This document shows, in pieces, positions 56,864-64,000 of a stretch of 64,000 nt of DNA (position 1 is its first letter; every line of letters starts with the position of its first letter). Under the pieces are notes generated by a model. The model was not told the origin of the DNA. It saw nothing but the letters and a program-made list of their open reading frames with translations, and ran no database searches. The position numbers were made by a program, and so were the translations under genes. Where the stretch lies: assembly GCA_020152595.1 (NCBI GenBank), contig JAIGNY010001477.1:1185001-1249000 (forward strand). The letters are read 5' to 3'. The DNA comes from Chiridota heheva. Its lineage: Eukaryota > Echinodermata > Holothuroidea > Apodida > Chiridotidae.

Positions 56864-59800
56864 CTAAATCCACCAATTTCGAAAACTAGAACCAATGAGA
56901 GCTTCCTTAATTTTTTCTGCATACAATAAATGCAATAATTCCTCTTTGTTCAAAGAAACCATTTTCAGAAACGGATTGTTCTCTTTTGGTTCCGTCACCC
57001 CTCTGCCCCAGTCATCGTCCCTCTTGTATCTTCCTCTCTTGAACTTGTCCCTCCAAGATTGATCATCGGTTCTTCTCTTCCTTAAATCCTGAGGACTTCT
57101 CTCCTCTCCCCTATCATGTCTCGAGCTCTGATGTCTATAATCCTGCTTGTGCCTCTCAGCATGATGTATGTGACTGGTTGTATCCCCCCCTCTTTCCGAG
57201 CGACTCGTTTGATATCTATCACCTCTAATTCTTTCTGAACTTTCATACCGTTCGGTTCTGTTTCTATCCGTTTTCTCTTGATGTGATCGATCATGTAATG
57301 TTATTGCTCCAAATTCATCTTCTTTCCTTCTTGGTGAATGAGACGCTGCTTTCTCATTCAATTGCCTCTCATTTCTTCTTGACTTTTCTTCAAAGTCCCT
57401 CCTTAATCCGCTTCCTTGGTAACTCCCATCTTTGCCATCTCCTGATCGTCCTCTCTTGACCAAACCTTTGCTTGATTCACTCCTACGATGCTTACCACTG
57501 TCAATTTCTTGACTTCCTAATCGTTTACTTTTATCACTACTGATAGTATCATAATTATAAGCAGCAGGAAAAAATTCCTTATCCTCTTGCTTTTCCTCCT
57601 TATCCTCCCCATGACCACTATCCTCTCTTCTTTCCTTCCTTTCTTCTATTATCGCCTCTGACTTTCTTTGCTCCTTGGTGGTTCTCTCATCTTCCATCTG
57701 TTTTGCAATCTCTTTATTCATCATTACAGATTTACTGTCACTATAATCTTCCCAGCTATCAAAGAGGTTATAATTATCAAGGTCTTCACTTGATTTATTT
57801 TCCGATGACTCCTCATCCGAAGTAGACTTGTTTTCTGTTTTTTCGTCAGCAGAGGTTCTTTTCGATTCTGTCTGGTCATCTTTACCGATCTCAGGTGGTG
57901 TACTGTCTATATTTGACTTTTCCTCCGATTCTGATTCATCAGAGTCAGAATGAGATGATGATGATGATGAATTAGAATCGGACGAACGTGATGAATCATT
58001 GCTCCTGGAAGAAGATGATTTTGTTTTTGAACTTCTTGACGAACGTCTGGAAGATGAGTTTTCTGACTGACGAGAATCAGTGTGCTTCTTGCTATCCTTT
58101 CTTGTACTTCCGTCTTTCCTCTTCATTTTCTTGACAGATATATTGTCTGAATCTCTTGGAGAATCTGAAGATGATACACTGGATGATGGTGATGAAGACC
58201 GGCTACTCGATGAAGAAGAAGAAGAATCAGGTTTTCCTGCACCTCCTCTCAATCTCAATATCTGTCGCTTTTGTAAGGAAATACTTTCGAAGCTCTCACA
58301 TCCCCCTCTCAGTCTTAAAACAGGTTTATGGGACTGAAGCTGGGGAGCCGCACCCATCTCAGAATTTGAACCCAAATCCACTACACATGACTGTTCAGCT
58401 TCTTTGCTATTCATACTCGCATGGCACAATGGTTCACAAATACATGCATTCGTTTGTTCAACCTGACAGGGGATGCGGGAATGTTTATGTGTTTCTAAAC
58501 ATGACAAAAGTTCATCTTTAGATAACTGATAAGACAAGAATAGGCCGCTTCTATTTTCAAACATGTCTGCATTTGGAATTGAAGTTACAGCAGATTCTGA
58601 ATCCGTATGAATGGCACTTTGATAAACATCTTGAGAGAGGTGTCTTGATTTCTTAGAGGAATTCCCACCACTTGTCTTGTTGTCTTCTGATTTGGATTTC
58701 TCGTAATTAGACCTCCTAGAGCTAGAAGAAGTTTTCTCTCTACTTTTCGCCCTCCTTCCCTTTCTCTCTCCTTCTCTCAAATCTTCTTCCTCGCTTGTGT
58801 CGCTGTCAGAGTGGTCATTCTTTCTCCTGTGCTCTTCAGCTTCCTCTTTGCAAGACTCCTTTCTCTGCTTATCTTTTCTCGACTCGGACGTCATTCTTGC
58901 TCTCCTGGAACTTTTTCGATCAGGACTATCCTCTTCCGAATCAGAACTGATTGATCTCCTCCTGACCCTTTCAACAGATACTCGTTTTTCTTTTGATACA
59001 CTTCCTCTACCTCTGTTGTCTCGATCTCTGGAACGCCTATCAACACTTCTCGAGACACTTGACGGGCTTCTGGATTCCTTGTTACTGGATCTCTTATCTC
59101 TTCTTCCAGTGTCTTGGTCCAATTTACTCCCATCTCTTCCTCTCTCCTTATCAGGGCTTCCAGTGTCGTCATAGTAATCATCGGCAAGAAGACGCATCCC
59201 ACCGTTATTAGCTTCTTTGGATTTTTCAATCTTATCCTCTTTCTTCTTCTCATTCTTATGTCTATCATCCTTTCCTCTTTCACCTTGAGATCTTCTTCCC
59301 TCCCATAAATCCGAGATCTTTCCTTTGTCTGTCCTTGCCTTTGATGGTTTCTGACTCTCTCTAACATCACTGCTCCTTCGTCTTCCTCCGAGAGTATCCC
59401 AACGACTTCTTGTAGAAGTTGGTCTAATACTTCCCTTGGCAGGAACAGTATCAATCTTCGCAATAGCAACAGCAGCGGCAGCTCCAACGCTGACCTGATT
59501 TTCAACTATGCTTGGAAGTGCTTCGACTGGAGTCAGCGGTTGCACAGGGACTTCAGTTGTCTCGCGGACTGATAAAAGTGTTGTATCAACAATGTCCCAT
59601 TTACTTTTGACATTTACAGCAGGAGAGGAACTTGTATCCAAGGTGTCCTCCTGCTCCCATTTGCTGGGAGGAGGAACGATAACTGTCTCAGCCGGGTCAT
59701 CCCACTTACTCTTAACTTCCTCAACCTCTCGTTTCTTCTCTTTAGCAACTTCTACCAATTTTTCATCTGCGTGGTGGCTATCCATGCTGCTTCTCTTCGA

Positions 59801-60124
59801 TGATCCCCTCCTATCACTTGACATTTTATTGTGGTCAGGATCTCCACTCTCCTTCCTCTTCCTGCCTTTACTTTTCTCTCCCGCCTCTTCCTTTGAAACT
59901 GATTTTCGCTCCTCAGATCTTTCTCTTTTTTTACCAACTTTTTCTTTTTCATCTTTACTTGAGCGTTCACTCTTTCCTTCTTTTGTCTTTTCTTTCTTTA
60001 AAGTGTCTTCACTTTCAGACAATTTTCTCTTTTCTTCTGCACCTTGTGAAAGTCTCTTCTCTTCCCTAATCTTTTTCTCCTTGTGGCGATCTTCATCTTT
60101 ATCCTTGACAACTTTCTCATTCAT
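56864..60124 (-). CDS. SR-like, Lys/Glu/Ser/Arg-rich nuclear protein, C-terminal frame
   Basis: A single open frame of 1,086 residues from the ATG at 60124; the frame is open further up to 60280, and its upstream codons read KSPKRHPSRSEEKRK and SCDGKTSLVEDG, so that ATG is internal. The protein is disordered and charged. It has four (S/R)(K/R)WD motifs (KSKWDDPAE, PSKWEQED, KSKWDIVD, SRWDTLGG), many RS dipeptides, poly-Ser runs, two LRLRGG motifs near 58241-58258 and 58301-58318, an acidic SDSDESESEE stretch, and a short non-repetitive C-terminus with NPFLKMVSLNKEELLHLLYA. The architecture resembles splicing-speckle or RNA polymerase II-associated SR-related proteins; I cannot name the orthologue. 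Confidence 0.85.
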   Translation of the reverse strand: MNEKVVKDKDEDRHKEKKIREEKRLSQGAEEKRKLSESEDTLKKEKTKEGKSERSSKDEKEKVGKKRERSEERKSVSKEEAGEKSKGRKRKESGDPDHNKMSSDRRGSSKRSSMDSHHADEKLVEVAKEKKREVEEVKSKWDDPAETVIVPPPSKWEQEDTLDTSSSPAVNVKSKWDIVDTTLLSVRETTEVPVQPLTPVEALPSIVENQVSVGAAAAVAIAKIDTVPAKGSIRPTSTRSRWDTLGGRRRSSDVRESQKPSKARTDKGKISDLWEGRRSQGERGKDDRHKNEKKKEDKIEKSKEANNGGMRLLADDYYDDTGSPDKERGRDGSKLDQDTGRRDKRSSNKESRSPSSVSRSVDRRSRDRDNRGRGSVSKEKRVSVERVRRRSISSDSEEDSPDRKSSRRARMTSESRKDKQRKESCKEEAEEHRRKNDHSDSDTSEEEDLREGERKGRRAKSREKTSSSSRRSNYEKSKSEDNKTSGGNSSKKSRHLSQDVYQSAIHTDSESAVTSIPNADMFENRSGLFLSYQLSKDELLSCLETHKHSRIPCQVEQTNACICEPLCHASMNSKEAEQSCVVDLGSNSEMGAAPQLQSHKPVLRLRGGCESFESISLQKRQILRLRGGAGKPDSSSSSSSSRSSSPSSSVSSSDSPRDSDNISVKKMKRKDGSTRKDSKKHTDSRQSENSSSRRSSRSSKTKSSSSRSNDSSRSSDSNSSSSSSHSDSDESESEEKSNIDSTPPEIGKDDQTESKRTSADEKTENKSTSDEESSENKSSEDLDNYNLFDSWEDYSDSKSVMMNKEIAKQMEDERTTKEQRKSEAIIEERKERREDSGHGEDKEEKQEDKEFFPAAYNYDTISSDKSKRLGSQEIDSGKHRRSESSKGLVKRGRSGDGKDGSYQGSGLRRDFEEKSRRNERQLNEKAASHSPRRKEDEFGAITLHDRSHQEKTDRNRTERYESSERIRGDRYQTSRSERGGDTTSHIHHAERHKQDYRHQSSRHDRGEERSPQDLRKRRTDDQSWRDKFKRGRYKRDDDWGRGVTEPKENNPFLKMVSLNKEELLHLLYAEKIKEALIGSSFRNWWI

Positions 60125-60198
60125 TTCCTTGGCAGGTTTCTCAATCTTATCCTTTGTGGCTTTATCCTTCTTTTCTTTGACAGTTTTACCATCTTCGA

Positions 60199-63100
60199 CT
60201 AATGAAGTTTTCCCATCACAACTTTTACGTTTTTCCTCAGATCTTGATGGATGTCGTTTTGGAGACTTTGTTTTGGATTTTTATCAGCTTTTTCATTATC
60301 CATTTCAGTCCCTTCAAGCTTTTCCTCAAAATCTTTGATACCTTTCTCTTTGCTCCGATGAGAACTCTTTTTATCTGCAATTTCTTCCTCTTTTTTATTC
60401 TTCTTGTGATCTTTAGATTTCTTCACTTCTTCTTTTTTAGGTGTTTTTGATTTTGATTCAGCTGTTGACTTCTTGTTCACTTCTTTCATGGCATCCTCTG
60501 TAGCTGGCTTTACATCCAGCTCATTTTTGCCTTTCTTTTTATGCTCAACCTTCTCCTTGTTCTTTTTCTTACTTGTTTGTTTAACACTTGCTGACTTCTT
60601 GGGCCTTTTCTTTTGCCTTAGTTTCAATTCTACACTTGAAGCGGAATCAGAACTGGAAGAATCTGACGAAGAACTAGAACTTGAAGATGATGACGAATAA
60701 GAAAATGAAGATGACTTTTTGCGTTTTCTTCCCTTTTGTTTCATCTTTGGTTTTCTCTTTGAAACTTCAGCATCAGATGATGAAGAAGATGAAGATGAAG
60801 AAGATGATGATGACGCCGATGAAGAGGACTCTGATTCAGACTCCGAATCTGAGCTGGAACTACTTGATTCCTCCACCTTAAAAAGCTTTCTTTTGGTTTT
60901 CTTTTTAATGCTAGTCTTCTTTTCTTTCTTGCGCAGCTTTCCACGTTGCTTTTTGTCAGGCTCCGAATCTGATTCTGAACTTGAATCACTAGAAGATGAT
61001 GAGGAGGATGAAGATGGCGAGGATGAAGAAGAAGATGAAGAAGAAACTTCTTTCTCACGCCTCTTTGATCTCCCACCAGATTTCTTCAGACTTTTCTCCT
61101 TTTCATCCTTCCCTCCTTTACCTTTCTTTACAGCCTTTTTCACACTTGATTTGGACGCAACTTCCTTAGAATCTCTCCGTGAAACCTTGCTTTCTTTTTG
61201 ATTCTTTGTTTCTTTCTTTGTTTTAGCCTTCGTCCCTTTACTCCCTTTCACAATTTCATCTTTATTGCTAGACATCTTTCTCTTGGCTTGTGAGTCAGGC
61301 ACTTCCTTCTCCCCATCTTTACTGCTACTTTTCTTAACTTTCTTAGCATCTAATTTACCTACTTCATCCTCCCCCTCAGATTTCAACCTCTCAGAGTTCA
61401 TCTCCCCATCCTTATCCTCCTCATGTCTTTTTGCTCCTTTCTCCTTTGACGTTCTCTCTGATTTCGTGTCCGCAAACACCTTAGCATCCTTCTGTCCGAC
61501 AGATTCGTTGTCATGTTTTTTCTGATCTTTCTTTTCTCTTTCCTCAACATCTTCATGATTTTCTTCTATTTTCTTCTCAGATGAACTTCTCTTGTCTTTA
61601 CTTCTCTGTATATTTCCAACACTCTCCTCTTCCTTTGGCAATTTATTAGAGGAATTTAAAGATTCTTGAGACCATTTTTTTGAAGATGTGTCTACATCCA
61701 TAGTTTCCATAAAAACACCTTCTTCAACATCATTGTCCTTGTGCATCTTTTGACTATTTTCATTCTCAAATGCGATCTCACCTATATCAGAATTTACAGC
61801 TTTGGTTGTTTCGTCTTTAAATGAATCAACTTTGTCGCTGCTTCCTTCAGGATCAGGAAGCTGTATGTCATCAGAAAATGGCACATCTGACAAATCTAAA
61901 GGCCCATAGTTGTCGTAACTTATTTCATCTTGTTGAGAAGAATTACTTGTGACCAAAGACTGAGGCAGTAAATTACCATACACCTGGTTGAATTGTTCAC
62001 CAAAGGGTGCGCTACCCAAACTTCCACCAAGCTCACCAACTCTACCATCCCCAAGACCACTAACTTGCTGATATGGAAACATGTTCTGTTGTTGGGGAAC
62101 ATCATCAGCAGGAAACTGTATCTCTTTCTTTCCTCCAAACACCATGTAAGTATTCTGAGCTTTCGTTCCTGCCCATAGGCCATCTACAAATCTCTCGTCA
62201 ACCCCTTCAACTACTCCGCTGCTCTTTGCATCCCAATTCGGCACTTCATCACCATCGTCTGGTTTTCTAAAACCTTGTTTGAAATCCAAGACTGGTACAT
62301 TCTCTAGTTTACTGCTGACATTACACAAATCTACATTTTCTGTTTGTTGGATTTCCTCCGTGCTTTGCATAAACGAAGGTGGTTTCTTATCCCATCTTCC
62401 TCCAGAGCTTGATCTTCTTTTTTCTTTCTTCTCAGTAACTTTCACAACATCCTGCAAATTTTGTTCCTTGGTGAGTTCCTTGATAAGGTCTCCGCCATGT
62501 TGTGCTTCATCTGTATAATTCATTTTTGGTTCCTCATCATGCTTTTTAACATGATGCTCTGACTGCTGTTTACCATCAGCATGCTCTGATAATGATTTCT
62601 CAGTGTGCTGTTTAATTTGTTCCTCAGAATAACACCTATCTAGTTCTTCACCATGTTGCTGCTTCATAGGTTCCTTCACCTGCTCTTGAAGCACCTGCTC
62701 TTGGAGCACCTGCTCTTGGAGCACCTGCTCTTGGAGCACCTGCTCTTGGAGCACCTGCTCTTGGAGCACCTGCTCTTGGAGCACCTGCTCTTGGAGCACC
62801 TGCTCTTGGGGCACCTGTTCTTGAAGAACCTGCTCTTGAAGAACCTGCTGTTGGAGCACCTGCTCTTGGAGCACCTGCTCTTGGAGCACCTGCTCTTGGA
62901 GCACCTGCTCTTGGAGCACCTGCTCTTGAAGCACCTGCTCTTGGAGCACCTGCTCTTGAAGCACCTGCTCTTGAAGAACCTGCTCTTGAAGAACCTGCTC
63001 TTGAAGAACCTGCTCTTGAAGAGCTTGCTCCTTGGCACCATGTTTAGATGCTTTTATCTCCTGTGTAAATTTCTCTGAATCTTTTTCAACTCTTAAATCC

Positions 63101-64000
63101 TCTCCTTCCTTGATATCTGATCCCTTCAAACCATCCTTTGAACCTTTCCTCTCGGCCTTGCTTCCAGCCTTCCCACTTTTCTTGTCTGATTTCTCTGACA
63201 AACGACGTTTCTTGTTCAGTTCTGGAGATGGTGATCTACTTGAATCAGATGAAGACCCGGAAGAAGATGAGGATGAACTGCTCCCAGAAGATGACGACCG
63301 CGATGACGAAGAAGATGATGAAGATGAAGACGATGATCTGCTTCTTTTAGAAGTGGATCGTCTTGACTTATAGCCTTTCTTCATCTCTTCTTTATCACGC
63401 AATGTTTTCTTCTTCACTAACTTTTTAACGCTGGATTTATCTCTCTCACTTTCCTTTTTATTCTTCTGTTTCTTGTCCTTGTTTGTGGATGAATCTTTAG
63501 AAACAGATTTCCTTTCATCCATCTCTTCCTCATCTTTTGATTGGTGTTTCTTTGTCTGTGTTTCTCCCTTGTCTTCCAAAGGTACTTTCTCATCTCTTTC
63601 TCTCTTTTCCTTGCTCCTTCCATGTTTCATGTCACCAGTTTCTTCTCTTAAATGTGTCTCCCTTGTGTCATTTTTCTTTCCCTGTTTAATGTAGACGGTG
63701 TCTTCTCTTAGGTATTTCTCCCTTATGTCATCATGTTTTCCACGTTTCATATCGACAGTTTCTTCTTTCAAAAGTTTCTCACTGACATCATTATTCTTTC
63801 CATGCTTGATGTTAACATACTCTTCTCTTAAAGGTTTCTCTCTCTCATCAGTTTTCTTGCTATGTTTATCTGTTTCTTCTCTTAGCCTTTTATCACTCTT
63901 GTCAATTTCCTTCTCACTCTTACCATCTTCATCTTCTACATTGGTGGACTTACGTCTGACAGACATTTTTTCATCCACTTTAGATTTGTGCTTGTCCTCA
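60199..64000 (-). CDS. SR-like, Lys/Glu/Ser-rich nuclear protein, N-terminal-side frame (partial)
   Basis: The frame is open from the right window edge (EDKHKSKVDEKMSVRRKS), so the true start lies outside. It has repeats of about 21 residues at the front (LREEYVNIKHGKN, LKEETVDMKRGKH, LREDTVYIKQGKK), poly-Ser runs, a run of about 23 VLQEQ pentapeptides, a non-repetitive segment of about 200 residues with GGRWDKKPPSFMQS, DFKQGFRKPDDGDEVPNWDA and FGGKKEIQFPADDVPQQQ, then more KSS/SSDSES tracts. In this frame it ends MGKLH-stop at 60199, but the other frame continues the same composition. One base missing from an A5 run at 60278-60282 would explain it, so both frames are probably one gene of over 2,300 residues. 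Confidence 0.8.
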   Translation of the reverse strand, partial: EDKHKSKVDEKMSVRRKSTNVEDEDGKSEKEIDKSDKRLREETDKHSKKTDEREKPLREEYVNIKHGKNNDVSEKLLKEETVDMKRGKHDDIREKYLREDTVYIKQGKKNDTRETHLREETGDMKHGRSKEKRERDEKVPLEDKGETQTKKHQSKDEEEMDERKSVSKDSSTNKDKKQKNKKESERDKSSVKKLVKKKTLRDKEEMKKGYKSRRSTSKRSRSSSSSSSSSSSSRSSSSGSSSSSSSSGSSSDSSRSPSPELNKKRRLSEKSDKKSGKAGSKAERKGSKDGLKGSDIKEGEDLRVEKDSEKFTQEIKASKHGAKEQALQEQVLQEQVLQEQVLQEQVLQEQVLQEQVLQEQVLQEQVLQEQVLQEQVLQEQVLQQQVLQEQVLQEQVPQEQVLQEQVLQEQVLQEQVLQEQVLQEQVLQEQVLQEQVLQEQVKEPMKQQHGEELDRCYSEEQIKQHTEKSLSEHADGKQQSEHHVKKHDEEPKMNYTDEAQHGGDLIKELTKEQNLQDVVKVTEKKEKRRSSSGGRWDKKPPSFMQSTEEIQQTENVDLCNVSSKLENVPVLDFKQGFRKPDDGDEVPNWDAKSSGVVEGVDERFVDGLWAGTKAQNTYMVFGGKKEIQFPADDVPQQQNMFPYQQVSGLGDGRVGELGGSLGSAPFGEQFNQVYGNLLPQSLVTSNSSQQDEISYDNYGPLDLSDVPFSDDIQLPDPEGSSDKVDSFKDETTKAVNSDIGEIAFENENSQKMHKDNDVEEGVFMETMDVDTSSKKWSQESLNSSNKLPKEEESVGNIQRSKDKRSSSEKKIEENHEDVEEREKKDQKKHDNESVGQKDAKVFADTKSERTSKEKGAKRHEEDKDGEMNSERLKSEGEDEVGKLDAKKVKKSSSKDGEKEVPDSQAKRKMSSNKDEIVKGSKGTKAKTKKETKNQKESKVSRRDSKEVASKSSVKKAVKKGKGGKDEKEKSLKKSGGRSKRREKEVSSSSSSSSSPSSSSSSSSSDSSSESDSEPDKKQRGKLRKKEKKTSIKKKTKRKLFKVEESSSSSSDSESESESSSSASSSSSSSSSSSSSDAEVSKRKPKMKQKGRKRKKSSSFSYSSSSSSSSSSSDSSSSDSASSVELKLRQKKRPKKSASVKQTSKKKNKEKVEHKKKGKNELDVKPATEDAMKEVNKKSTAESKSKTPKKEEVKKSKDHKKNKKEEEIADKKSSHRSKEKGIKDFEEKLEGTEMDNEKADKNPKQSLQNDIHQDLRKNVKVVMGKLH
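62684..63030 (-). repeat. 15-bp in-frame tandem repeat coding VLQEQ, about 23 units
   Basis: Plus-strand unit GAGCACCTGCTCTTG with variants GAAGCACCTGCTCTTG-type and GAAGAACCTGCTCTTG. Because the unit is 15 bp, all three frames stay open on both strands, giving spurious frames. Variants include one LQQQ and one PQEQ unit. The heptad-free Leu/Val spacing of five suggests extended or helical surfaces with one hydrophobic face every five residues. Confidence 0.9.

Noticed and set aside
59508..60338. 276-residue frame on the plus strand and similar antisense frames in 58-63 kb
   Set aside because: Mirror images of the Ser/Lys/Glu-rich minus-strand gene, caused by its codon composition; they have no domain of their own.
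62653..63078. Plus-strand LLLEHLLLEH frame and minus SKSRC frame
   Set aside because: Other-frame readings of the 15-bp VLQEQ repeat.

Overview
The window is nuclear DNA of an animal, most likely a marine invertebrate. The evidence is a class A GPCR exon, an SR-like low-complexity nuclear protein gene, pol III tRNA genes, tRNA-derived SINEs, several LINE lineages, a Gypsy-type LTR element, many TTAA/TIR MITEs, and a Polinton/Maverick. The species cannot be fixed from sequence alone; an echinoderm-like or hemichordate-like genome is only a guess. Host gene content is low: one gene is cut by each window edge, one good tRNA-Leu lies in between, and nearly all the rest is repeats.

Layout. 3-551 (+) is the 3' part of a rhodopsin-family GPCR. 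0.6-16.9 kb is repeat-rich intergenic DNA: a 1.0-kb TIR transposon with TSDs (1560-2560), a 240-bp satellite (5.66-6.32 kb), a decayed LINE on the minus strand (6.4-9.6 kb), a TIR element (12.56-13.55 kb), a SINE with perfect TSDs (13.72-14.0 kb), and relics of tRNA-Ile and tRNA-Leu. 16,962-32,279 is a 15.3-kb Polinton/Maverick (adintovirus-like endogenous virus) with TIRs and a 6-bp TSD (TACGAA).

32.3-35.3 kb holds a TTAA MITE lying only 13 bp beyond the Polinton, then two giant (AT)n blocks flanking five tandem tRNA-Thr-like units, then a palindromic element. A good tRNA-Leu(AAG) is at 36.39 kb. 37.1-41.0 kb is a LINE of the Jockey/I group with gag, endonuclease, RT and RNase H remnants. 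43.5-46.2 kb is an internally deleted Gypsy-like retrotransposon. 48.3-48.7 kb is a LINE relic. 49.8-50.76 kb is a 53-bp minisatellite, followed by a foldback element and two further copies of the TTAA MITE family. 56,864-64,000 (-) is a large Ser/Arg/Lys/Glu-rich protein gene running off the right edge, with one apparent 1-nt frameshift.

The Polinton is the main system. It carries a virion module: double jelly-roll major capsid protein, a penton-like minor capsid candidate, a hydrophobic pVI/pX-like protein, three or four conserved Polinton-only proteins, an adenain-like protease, an FtsK/HerA-type packaging ATPase, and two fibre-like genes. It also carries a replication and integration module: protein-primed-type DNA polymerase B, and a retroviral-type integrase with a chromodomain. 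Almost every gene is broken by stops or frameshifts while the TIRs and TSD are still readable, so this is a relic and not an active virus. Less expected features are two fibre genes sharing an N-terminal motif but lying on opposite strands, a tRNA-like array with a non-canonical anticodon loop, and two ubiquitin-tail-like LRLRGG motifs in the SR-like protein.
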